Below are positions 1 through 5,907 of a stretch of 6,943 nt of DNA, piece by piece. A program made the translations under genes and the position numbers. The stretch's first letter is position 1. Every line of letters begins with the position of its first letter. The stretch comes from Sphaerochaeta sp. UBA5849 (GTDB lineage Bacteria; Spirochaetota; Spirochaetia; Sphaerochaetales; Sphaerochaetaceae). The stretch lies in contig DJGJ01000019.1 of the NCBI GenBank assembly GCA_002432715.1, positions 1 to 6,943 of the forward strand. The letters run 5' to 3'. The notes beneath the pieces are model-generated. The model was not told where the DNA came from and did no database searches. It worked only from the letters and a program-made list of their open reading frames with translations.

Positions 1-510
1 GTAATAGCTGTTTCTGGACGGCACATGGGCATAATAGGCGGCGGGAGTGGCGTGATTGAGGGTAACCGTAGAAACCAAACCAACTTTCCACCCCTTCTGC
101 TGCTTTACCTGTTCGGCAATGGTCTTGCCCACCATCTGCTTGTCGATTCCGAGCCCGATGGTGCCGCTGTGGGTCTTGTACCCGCTTGAGAGCGACGTGG
201 CCGTGGATGCCGAGTCGGGACAGAAGGAGGTTGCATCAAAGGTGGTCTGCAGTCCGACTACCGGGAACTCGGTGAAGGTCAGCGGCTTCAGCGAGAGATT
301 GCCCTTCTCATTGCTGCCTTTCAGTATTTGTGCTGCGTTGATCTGCACATGGCTCATACCATCTCCAATGAACATGAAGACGTACTTGGGCTTGGCCTGT
401 GTCTCAATCGACACTGCCGTTGCACCCTGATTCTCCCCTACTGCTTGTGCCGTAAGGCCTGCCAAAACCGCTGCAAGGAGCAACAGCACCATCATCAATC
501 GTTTTTTCAT
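1..510 (-). CDS. Alkaline phosphatase, exported, 3'-truncated by window edge
   Basis: Hydrolyses phosphate monoesters outside the cytoplasm, a phosphate-scavenging role known for this family. The first 170 codons are visible; the rest lies beyond the left edge. The signal peptide is clear: MKKR, a leucine/alanine-rich core at residues 5-19, and a likely cut after LTAQA (residue 23). The metal-binding motif FIGDGM has its aspartate at residue 50. The nucleophile motif PDSAST is at residues 98-103, with Ser100 expected to form the phosphoserine. The block LNHATPAAYYAHVPSRN (residues 151-167) matches the family; its His153 stands where E. coli PhoA has Asp153, as in many non-enterobacterial and animal enzymes, and Thr155 is kept. 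The ATG at 508-510 follows GGAGG (516-520) by five bases. It is divergent from the HNH gene. No Pho box was recognised. The family call is secure; PhoA versus a close paralogue is not settled. Confidence 0.93.
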   Translation of the reverse strand, partial: MKKRLMMVLLLLAAVLAGLTAQAVGENQGATAVSIETQAKPKYVFMFIGDGMSHVQINAAQILKGSNEKGNLSLKPLTFTEFPVVGLQTTFDATSFCPDSASTATSLSSGYKTHSGTIGLGIDKQMVGKTIAEQVKQQKGWKVGLVSTVTLNHATPAAYYAHVPSRNSYY

Positions 511-549
511 GATTTCCTCCAACAAACTAACTGGATGGCCATACGATGG

Positions 550-577
550 AGTATGATTGCTAGCATTTTGCGAACAA
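550..577 (-). promoter_or_regulatory. Weak candidate sigma70 promoter for the alkaline phosphatase
   Basis: On the minus strand, TTGTTC (572-577) and CATACT (550-555) are separated by 16 bases, giving a start near 543 and a leader of about 33 bases. Both boxes match consensus poorly (-35 three of six, -10 four of six), so this is only the best candidate in the gap. Confidence 0.3.
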
Positions 578-605
578 TTGGTAAGAAATTATGCAGAAAA
601 GCATG

Positions 606-637
606 AGCCTCGGCACTGGCACCTCCGCTGCCAGGCT
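606..637. repeat. Imperfect inverted repeat / hairpin upstream of the HNH gene
   Basis: AGCCT (606-610) pairs with AGGCT (633-637) and GGCA (612-615) with TGCC (629-632), giving nine pairs with one bulged base (611) and a 13-base loop. A second, exclusive pairing is CTGGCA (616-621) with TGCCAG (629-634) around a 7-base loop. No T run follows on the plus strand, so it does not look like a terminator for that strand. It may be an operator or leader structure. Confidence 0.5.
616..632 (+). promoter_or_regulatory. Possible sigma54 (-24/-12) promoter element
   Basis: The sequence reads TGGCAC (617-622), five bases, then CTGC (628-631). The GG (618-619) and GC (630-631) are ten bases apart, as in the sigma54 consensus TGGCAC-N5-TTGC. 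Transcription would start near 642, about ten bases before the HNH start codon. It coincides with the inverted repeat at 606-637, so the match could be accidental. No activator site was identified upstream. Confidence 0.3.
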
Positions 638-651
638 GCTACCATAGGATT

Positions 652-1533
652 ATGTATGAGTTTCCTCCGTTGAACAAACGCACAAGAAAACGGGAGTTTT
701 CCCTGTATGGCGATCAAGAGCGCGCAGCTGTTGTGTATTATTGGCTCTTCAGCAGGAAAGGCTTTCGAGAACTCGATACCCTCTGCCTTGGCTTGGATGG
801 CAGGCAAAGCCATGGTTGGCAATCGATGGGCATCGCCCATTATCTGGGCCTCGATGGAACGCATCACGGCTTTTTTGAAGGAGCCCTGCCTTCCTATGCC
901 TTGAACACCTTGCTTGCCCACCAACGGGAGGATCAATCCTTCGCCCTGATTTATTGTTATCTTCGTGACTGGTTCATCGCCCATCCGCAGTCAGGAAACC
1001 TTACTGAGGAACTGGTCAAGGAGAAGGACCCGGATTACCATACCGACCATGTCGAGGCTTCCTACTGGATACGGGAGACGCTTTTGGCCAAGGCTCCGCA
1101 GGCAAGCATCGATCAGAAACTTTTGAGTCTTCTTTCGGTCAACACCTCCGACCAGACGATAAAACTGGGCTCGAAGCGCTATTTCTACAGCAAGGGCGCT
1201 CTCAAGCAGGCTGTCAAATGCCTCTATGACTTTCAGTGCCAGATCTGCGGTACCAGGATTTATCGTCCCGGCTGGATCAAGACATTGAGCCGTGAGGAGC
1301 AATGGGGCTATCTCAATGCCGATGCCCACCACATCCAGCCGCTCTCCCAAGAGGGCCCCGACTCCCTTGCCAATCTGCTGTGTCTCTGCCCTTCCTGCCA
1401 TCGAAGGTTCCACACCCGACAGTTCACGTTGCTGGAGCACAATAGGAGAATCGGGTGTGAGGACCAGGTTCTCCACACAAGTTGGGAGATCCTGGCCAAG
1501 CATCCGATTGTGATAGGTACGACCGATCATTGA
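652..1533 (+). CDS. HNH endonuclease-domain protein with unrecognised N-terminal region
   Basis: A probable DNA-cutting enzyme of 293 residues. The C-terminal part (about 190-260) is an HNH/beta-beta-alpha-metal nuclease. It has a first zinc knuckle CQIC (C196, C199), the catalytic core ADAHHIQPLS (H226, H227), the Asn of LANLL (N241), and a second knuckle CPSCH (C246, C249) with H250 and H254 behind it. All expected HNH ligands are present, so it should be active. Residues 1-185 match no domain I know; they are basic at the start (NKRTRKR) and contain LGLDG twice (46-50 and 65-69). HNH nucleases with extra N-terminal domains occur in restriction and other defence settings, but no methylase partner is adjacent. 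ATG 652 is the only ordinary start upstream of the conserved part; it has no good ribosome site (AGGA lies only two bases away), so expression may be low or leaderless. The gene stands alone between the phosphatase and the hydrolase. Confidence 0.85.
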   Translation: MYEFPPLNKRTRKREFSLYGDQERAAVVYYWLFSRKGFRELDTLCLGLDGRQSHGWQSMGIAHYLGLDGTHHGFFEGALPSYALNTLLAHQREDQSFALIYCYLRDWFIAHPQSGNLTEELVKEKDPDYHTDHVEASYWIRETLLAKAPQASIDQKLLSLLSVNTSDQTIKLGSKRYFYSKGALKQAVKCLYDFQCQICGTRIYRPGWIKTLSREEQWGYLNADAHHIQPLSQEGPDSLANLLCLCPSCHRRFHTRQFTLLEHNRRIGCEDQVLHTSWEILAKHPIVIGTTDH

Positions 1534-1573
1534 ACTTTATTCCGAAGAAATCTATTCAGAAAGTAAGGATAAA

Positions 1574-1603
1574 TTGCCTGTTAGCCTCTGTTGGTGGTAT
1601 ACT
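1574..1603 (+). promoter_or_regulatory. Sigma70-type promoter of the ADP-ribosylglycohydrolase gene
   Basis: TTGCCT (1574-1579) and TATACT (1598-1603) are separated by 18 bases. The predicted start is near 1610, just at the ribosome site, leaving a leader of about 14 bases. This rules against the in-frame TTG at 1591, which would lie upstream of the transcript. Confidence 0.6.
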
Positions 1604-1623
1604 CTCCCAAAGGAGATTCAAAG

Positions 1624-2571
1624 GTGTCGACACTCTATGAACGGGCATTGGGATCACTGCTTGGCAGTTTTGTCGGTGATGCCTTTGGAGCCCAGACCGA
1701 GTTCAAACGTGCCAAGGATGTTCTGAGGCAGCACCCTGATGGAATCCATGAGATGGACGACAGCCCGCGCTCGGTGGGAAGCGTCGGCGAGATTACCGAC
1801 GACAGTGAGATGGCTATCATGATGATCCAAAGCATTCTCAAGCATGGCTCCTATTCACAAGACCTGGTGCGGAAATCCTACCAACGGTGGCGCAATGCAG
1901 GGCCTGAGGACATCGGTATCACCATCTGCGGTGCTCTCGATGGGAGGATGAACCCCAACAGCCAGGCAAACGGAGCTCTGATGCGTACCACTCCATTGGG
2001 GATCCTTGGCTGCAAGCTCTCCACCCCGGCCTTGATGCAGCTTTCAGACCTCGACTGCGCCATCACCCACACACACCCGGTCAGCAGAGATTGCAACCGA
2101 CTTTTTGTCTTTGCCCTCAGCCTTGCCATCTGCAAAGGGTGGAGCGCCCAAGAGGTTTACTCCTACCTTGTTGAGACGGCTCCTTCCTATGTGACTGAAA
2201 AAGAGGTGTTGGTTGCCCTGAGTAATGCAAAAAATGCACCACCCGAGGGGATTGATGGAAGTCTCAAAGGGTGGGTTCTCATCGCTTTCCAGCTTGCCTT
2301 CTATACTGTTCTGCACGCAAAAAGCTTTGAAGAGGGGATGGTCGACCTTACCATGCGCGCTGGCGATGCCGATACCAATGCAGCCATCTATGGGGCTTTG
2401 GCGGGAGCCTTCTGCGGTGTAGAGGGAATCCCGCTGCGTTGGAGGGAAGCTCTGAAGCCGACAGCCTGCATCAAGCGGCTGTCCATCTGTGGTGAAGAGC
2501 CGCTAGCCAAGCAAGCCGAGGTGTGGACCAAGGCGCTGTTGGAGCTGCCGGTGATGGGTATCTTCCAATAA
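1624..2571 (+). CDS. ADP-ribosylglycohydrolase family protein (DraG/ADPRH-type)
   Basis: Predicted to remove ADP-ribose from proteins or small substrates in the cytoplasm, using two magnesium ions; the true substrate cannot be read from the sequence. At 315 residues it has normal family length. Motifs in order: GSFVGDAFGAQTEF (14-27) at the N-terminus; ITDDSEMA (57-64), the first metal-binding cluster; ANGALMRTTPLGI (115-127), the substrate loop; ITHTHP (147-152); and GDADTNAAIYGALAGAF (247-263), the second metal cluster, whose usual GGDTDTNA appears here as AGDADTNA with both aspartates kept. The start is GTG 1624: AAAGGAG (1609-1615) ends eight bases before it, and the promoter at 1574-1603 excludes the longer reading. 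It is 90 bases after the HNH gene and has a promoter of its own, so the two are neighbours rather than a tight operon. No ADP-ribosyltransferase partner is in view. No convincing terminator follows. Confidence 0.92.
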   Translation: MSTLYERALGSLLGSFVGDAFGAQTEFKRAKDVLRQHPDGIHEMDDSPRSVGSVGEITDDSEMAIMMIQSILKHGSYSQDLVRKSYQRWRNAGPEDIGITICGALDGRMNPNSQANGALMRTTPLGILGCKLSTPALMQLSDLDCAITHTHPVSRDCNRLFVFALSLAICKGWSAQEVYSYLVETAPSYVTEKEVLVALSNAKNAPPEGIDGSLKGWVLIAFQLAFYTVLHAKSFEEGMVDLTMRAGDADTNAAIYGALAGAFCGVEGIPLRWREALKPTACIKRLSICGEEPLAKQAEVWTKALLELPVMGIFQ

Positions 2572-2662
2572 GATTCAGAGGCTTGTCACTCTTGTACAAC
2601 TGGTTGCCTTGCTTGTCGGCCTCTCAAGGAGGAAGCGTTCATCAGAGTAACCACAAAGGTGA

Positions 2663-3033
2663 TCAGGACCACCGATGCATCGATCCCCCCTTGTATGCAT
2701 CCTTCCCTTCCAGATTCTCTACAAAATTGGCATATAGTTCCAACCGGTCTCATTATCCCCTCCCATGCTCATCAGCTGGATGACCAGCGCCATGAAGGCA
2801 GAGCCCGAGCGGGCCGGATCGGCGTGGGCGATGCTTCCCTTGAATTCAGGGTTGAGCAGGTCCGCCCACCCTTTGGGGGCATCGGACGGAGCCACGAGTT
2901 TGGGATTGTAGATGATGACCATCGCTTCGATGGTGGTGCCGTGCCAGCGGTTGCATGGATCGCGGGTGACGGCAAGAATCTTGTCCATATGCCACACATA
3001 GACTATAAAGTACGTATCGGAGGCCGCTGTGTT
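2663..3033 (-). pseudogene. Remnant of an Fe(III)-type ABC transporter substrate-binding protein
   Basis: The minus strand encodes an internal piece of a periplasmic binding protein of the AfuA/FbpA group. Recognisable blocks, read from about 2985 to 2745, are DKILAVTRDPCNRWHGTTIE, AMVIIYNPKLV, APKGWADLLNPEFKGSIAHA, DPARSGSAFMALVIQLMSMG and GDNETGW, the usual order in this family. The frame then stops (TAG, 2719-2721), but similarity continues in a shifted frame as LYANFVENLEGKDAYKGGSM before a TGA at 2663-2665, so a frameshift lies near 2735-2745. There is no N-terminal domain or signal peptide: the frame is open only to a TAG at 3034-3036, inside the next gene. The C-terminal half is also gone. 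A third-frame stretch at 2586-2690 has the look of a permease tail. This is a decayed transporter locus. The frame reading is direct; the family call rests on remembered motifs. Confidence 0.8.
2981..3009 (+). promoter_or_regulatory. Sigma70-type promoter of the DUF3147 gene
   Basis: TTGTCC (2981-2986) and TATAAA (3004-3009) are separated by the ideal 17 bases. The predicted start is near 3016, giving a leader of about 13 bases. It lies within the remains of the binding-protein gene on the other strand. Confidence 0.65.
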
Positions 3034-3379
3034 CTACTACCTTGTCAAATTAGCCCTTTCTGCATCCATAATCGTTGCCGTCAGTGAAATTGCCAAACGA
3101 AGCTCGTTCTTTGGAGCGCTTATCGCCTCGTTGCCTCTCACGTCCCTGCTTGCCCTGATTTGGATGTATATCGATAAGACGGAGACAAAGGCAATCGCCG
3201 ACCTCTCCCGATCTATTTTCTTTCTTGTGTTACCCTCATTGGCATTTTTCCTGCTCTTTCCAGTCCTGCTTACCAAAGGGTTGCACTTCTGGGTGAGTTT
3301 GGGAATTTCCGTTGCCGCCACCATAGTCCTGTATGGTTTGCTTGTTTGGGTGCTCCAATTGTTGCATGTGACGCTCTAG
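3029..3379 (+). CDS. DUF3147-type small integral membrane protein
   Basis: A 116-residue protein of unknown function made almost wholly of membrane segments. Four helices are expected at about residues 3-20, 27-48, 61-83 and 86-112. Landmarks seen in DUF3147 proteins are the SEIAKRSSFFGALIASLPLT stretch (19-38), IWMYIDK (44-50), a short polar loop with TETK, and LVLPSLAFFLLFP (66-78). The length is normal for the family. It starts at GTG 3029, five bases after GGAGG (3019-3023), behind a good promoter. No partner gene is adjacent. Its stop overlaps the stop of the convergent GGDEF-EAL gene in the shared tetranucleotide CTAG (3376-3379), so no intergenic terminator can sit between them. A transport or envelope role is possible but not shown. 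Confidence 0.88.
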   Translation: MFYYLVKLALSASIIVAVSEIAKRSSFFGALIASLPLTSLLALIWMYIDKTETKAIADLSRSIFFLVLPSLAFFLLFPVLLTKGLHFWVSLGISVAATIVLYGLLVWVLQLLHVTL

Positions 3380-4680
3380 GCTTGGTTGTTTACCCAAGGT
3401 GTTAGCAAGCCAGAACCAGCAATATCCTCAACCTTCAAGGGTTTGGAGAAGTAATAGCCCTGCAATTTGTCACAGCCGTTCTGCTGGAGATATTGCACCT
3501 GCTCTTCTGTCTCCACCCCTTCGGCAAGCACCTCGATTCCCAGGTTCTTCGCTGTCTGGATGATGCTCTTGATCAAGGCCATATCTTTTTTCGAGCCGGT
3601 GGTTATCCCCTGCACGAATTCAATGTCGATCTTCAGTTGGTCGATCGGGTAGGTCCTCAGCCTGCTGAACGAAGAGTGTCCGGTTCCAAAATCATCGATT
3701 GCCAATGAAATGCCCAGCTGCTTCAGTTCGATCAAGCGTTGCAACAACAACGGCTCTCCCAAGAAGTTCGAACTCTCGGTGACCTCAATCTGTAGGTATG
3801 TGCTGTCCACACCGGTTTCAGCGAGTATCGCCCGGACTTTTTCAACAATGTGAGCGTCCCTGAGCTGCACCAACGAGAGATTGATCGACATGACCAGAGC
3901 TTCTTGGTATGTTTGATTGAAAAAGACAAGCTGTTTGCAGGCTTCTTTCAGGACAAACAAGCCGATTGGGCGGATAAGACCGGTCTGTTCGGCAAGCGGG
4001 ATAAAGTCAGCTGGTAAAACAATACCGTAATCCGGGTTCTTCCACCGTAGCAGAGCCTCGAAACCACACACCTTTCGGGTTTCTGTACATATCTGGGGTT
4101 GATACTCAATGAACAGCTCGTTCCTATCGAGAGCGCGATAGAGACTGTTGGTCAGACGCAGTCTCTTGGTTGTCTGCGCTTTCATCTCCTCAGTACAGTA
4201 AGCAACTTGGTTTTTCCCCTTTGCCTTGGCGGCATACATGGCGATATCGGCATTCATGATCAGCGTCTGGGCGTCGGGACCATCGTTCGGATAGAGGGAG
4301 ACGCCAATGCTGGCCGGAAGGAAGTATTCTTCAGTGCCTAAGACAATAGGCCGCTTGAGTGCCTGCATGATCGCCTTAGTCACCAACAGGATGTCTGTCT
4401 CTTTCTGCCGTTGCACTTCCATCAGGAACTCGTCACCGCCGAAGCGGGCGATGATATCATCCTTGTCCAGGACAGCCGCCATTACTTCTGCAATTTTGCT
4501 TAACACCAGGTCTCCGGTGGCATGCCCTGCGGTGTCGTTGATGGACTTGAAGGAGTCGAAATCGAGAAACAGGATTCCTATGACTTGCTTGCCATGGGAA
4601 TGTTTTGCAATCGTTTGGTTGACATGGTCGATGAAGTAGTCACGATTGGGAAGCCTGGTCAGCGAATCATAAAAAGCCAT
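3376..4680 (-). CDS. GGDEF-EAL protein (c-di-GMP cyclase/phosphodiesterase), separated from its membrane sensor by a TGA
   Basis: Counted from ATG 4680, this is 434 residues of cytoplasmic c-di-GMP enzyme. GGDEF domain: DSLTRLPNR (5-13), LDFDSFKSINDTAGHATGD (39-57) with metal and substrate residues, and an intact GGDEF at 81-85. The inhibitory I-site RxxD is DKDD (72-75), so product feedback is probably lost. EAL domain: FEALLRW (207-213) and all residues known to matter for hydrolysis, namely E208, N267 (SINLS), E299 (IEVTE), D329-D330 (DDFGTG), K350, E387 (AEGVE) and Q407 (LQGYYFSKP). Both domains look catalytically competent. ATG 4680 has no ribosome site, and the frame continues upstream without change through a coiled-coil-like linker of 21 codons to the TGA at 4744-4746. 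This is therefore most likely the cytoplasmic half of a longer protein rather than a free-standing gene. It would be expressed only by readthrough or weak restart. Confidence 0.88.
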   Translation of the reverse strand: MAFYDSLTRLPNRDYFIDHVNQTIAKHSHGKQVIGILFLDFDSFKSINDTAGHATGDLVLSKIAEVMAAVLDKDDIIARFGGDEFLMEVQRQKETDILLVTKAIMQALKRPIVLGTEEYFLPASIGVSLYPNDGPDAQTLIMNADIAMYAAKAKGKNQVAYCTEEMKAQTTKRLRLTNSLYRALDRNELFIEYQPQICTETRKVCGFEALLRWKNPDYGIVLPADFIPLAEQTGLIRPIGLFVLKEACKQLVFFNQTYQEALVMSINLSLVQLRDAHIVEKVRAILAETGVDSTYLQIEVTESSNFLGEPLLLQRLIELKQLGISLAIDDFGTGHSSFSRLRTYPIDQLKIDIEFVQGITTGSKKDMALIKSIIQTAKNLGIEVLAEGVETEEQVQYLQQNGCDKLQGYYFSKPLKVEDIAGSGLLTPWVNNQA

Positions 4681-4743
4681 ATTGTAGAGCTTGTTTTGTG
4701 ATTGCTCGAGTTCACTGCGCTGGGTATCGATGTGTGATATGTA

Positions 4744-4746
4744 TCA
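4744..4746 (-). other. In-frame TGA interrupting an 802-codon 7TM-GGDEF-EAL gene (3376-5784)
   Basis: The membrane protein ends ...RVFEQRSE-TGA, and the same frame goes on YISHIDTQRSELEQSQNKLY then NMAFYDSLTRLPNR, the usual linker into a GGDEF domain. A single C-to-T change of CGA (Arg) would give this TGA; a TGG origin is also possible. With the stop removed the product is 346 + 1 + 21 + 434 residues. No normal start codon lies between TGA and ATG 4680. A sequencing error, a true nonsense mutation or recoding would all look the same here. Confidence 0.85.
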
Positions 4747-5784
4747 TTCCGAGCGTTGTTCAAACACCCTGATCAGATAAATAACCAGCAATACCCCGAT
4801 GTAAGAGATGATGCCTGGAATCGGGGTTGGAGAGTTGGTCCTGATCAAAAACAGTATCGAGGAAACAAGGTTCGCCCCATTGAGAAGCAGGGTGGCGATG
4901 ACTCCGGTCTTTTTCGCCCGAAGGACGAGGTAGATGGATATGAACATCTGTAGCTGGGTGATGATGCCTCTGAACGTCGACTCTTCCAATTGGAGGGCAG
5001 CCACAAGTTCGGAGTCGGCGGAGAGACGCGTTTGCAGCACAGAAATAAACACATAGAGTGCTACCAGGATGAAGATGGTGGTGTACCGGGAAGGAGCCCC
5101 CAATCCCACTACTTGAGGATTACGACTTCTCAGGACTTGAGAAATGACCACTACAGGAATGGTAAGGATGATGGGCGCAAGTTGGGGTAGTTCCAAACCG
5201 AAGGCCGGCAGCAGGACATCAGTGAGCGTCCCGACAAGAAATGCAACCAGAAGAGAGAACAAAATCTGTTTTTTTGCCGTTTTCTCAGTTTCTGTTCTCC
5301 ATGCAGCCACCAGATAGAGGCCCAAGAGCGTGTACCCGGAGAAATAGGCATAAAAGGCATAGTCCCAAAAGGTATCGACTGAAGAGGATGACCAACCAAA
5401 TCGTGTGAAAACCAATGAATAATCGTAAAGATTGGACGGGAGGCCATAGACGAGAATCATCAAGAGAGAAGGGATGAAGAGGAGTGGATAGCAGGTGCGA
5501 TGAAGCTTGCGGCCTGTCAGGAGCAGCACAAACAGGACGAGGATTACATAGATACCCACCCAACCAAAGGCTGATATTCGCTGTCCGGCGATGGCGATAT
5601 TCAGATTTGGAGCGACTGTGGATACCGTAAGTCCAAGGGTCCATATGATCAGACAAATCACCAGGGCGAAAAATGCCCGATTGATGCGCGAAGTGCGGTC
5701 GCTCTGCATGACCAGAATTCCACTGACCAAGGAGACTATGCAAACAGTGATGAACAGCATGGCAAACAACGATGTACTGAGCAA
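4744..5784 (-). CDS. Multi-pass membrane sensor (HisKA_7TM-like), N-terminal part of an interrupted GGDEF-EAL protein
   Basis: A 346-residue, almost wholly hydrophobic protein. About eleven membrane segments can be placed: residues 5-26, 36-57, 70-90, 98-115, 142-162, 173-195, 202-218, 234-251, 274-290, 294-314 and 322-340. The first seven resemble the 7TM sensor region found before histidine kinase or GGDEF domains (HisKA_7TM type), including the short loop WRTETEKTAKKQ (162-173) between helices five and six. The last four form an additional membrane block. There is no enzymatic domain; the output domains lie in frame beyond the TGA at 4744-4746. The start is TTG 5784: AAGGAG (5793-5798) stands eight bases upstream and a good promoter lies behind it. 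The ligand is unknown. As a truncated protein it could only act as a membrane stub. The 7TM family call comes from topology and general resemblance, so it is less certain than the GGDEF-EAL call. Confidence 0.83.
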   Translation of the reverse strand: MLSTSLFAMLFITVCIVSLVSGILVMQSDRTSRINRAFFALVICLIIWTLGLTVSTVAPNLNIAIAGQRISAFGWVGIYVILVLFVLLLTGRKLHRTCYPLLFIPSLLMILVYGLPSNLYDYSLVFTRFGWSSSSVDTFWDYAFYAYFSGYTLLGLYLVAAWRTETEKTAKKQILFSLLVAFLVGTLTDVLLPAFGLELPQLAPIILTIPVVVISQVLRSRNPQVVGLGAPSRYTTIFILVALYVFISVLQTRLSADSELVAALQLEESTFRGIITQLQMFISIYLVLRAKKTGVIATLLLNGANLVSSILFLIRTNSPTPIPGIISYIGVLLVIYLIRVFEQRSE

Positions 5785-5820
5785 TGCTCACTCTCCTTCG
5801 GCTTCAGTGTACATGACTTC

Positions 5821-5849
5821 ATAATAGTACACCGGCTTGGGAGTTGCAA
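5821..5849 (-). promoter_or_regulatory. Sigma70-type promoter of the membrane sensor gene
   Basis: On the minus strand, TTGCAA (5844-5849) and TATTAT (5821-5826) are separated by exactly 17 bases, giving a start near 5815 and a leader of about 30 bases to TTG 5784. The intact promoter and ribosome site suggest that the interruption of this gene is recent. Confidence 0.6.
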
Positions 5850-5907
5850 TGGGAGACAATTTGTATCTTTTTATTCTATAAGAATATAACTTATACCATA
5901 CTTTGTA

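Noticed and set aside
56..430. Plus-strand open frame of 124 codons at the left end
   Set aside because: It is the shadow of the alkaline phosphatase, whose signal peptide and catalytic motifs are unmistakable on the other strand.
1591..1623. Longer start (TTG 1591) for the ADP-ribosylglycohydrolase
   Set aside because: It overlaps the -10 box and lies before the predicted transcript start; GTG 1624 has a strong, well-placed ribosome site.
2577..2624. AGAGGC/GCCTCT pair as a terminator after the ADP-ribosylglycohydrolase
   Set aside because: The arms are 36 bases apart, only six pairs long, and no T run follows.
2659..3087. Plus-strand open frame of 142 codons
   Set aside because: It is antisense to the binding-protein remnant, lacks a ribosome site and runs into the start of the DUF3147 gene.
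4715..4746. Selenocysteine recoding of the TGA at 4744-4746
   Set aside because: Only a four-pair stem (TATC/GATA) follows the TGA, too weak for a bacterial SECIS, and a selenocysteine in a linker after a membrane helix has no evident purpose.
5788..5814. Eight-codon minigene upstream of the membrane sensor
   Set aside because: ATG to TGA is in frame, but it has no ribosome site of its own and contains the ribosome site of the main gene; probably chance.
5877..5895. Inverted repeat TATAAG/CTTATA as a terminator for the methyltransferase
   Set aside because: The stem is only A/T-rich and is followed on the minus strand by A bases, not T bases.
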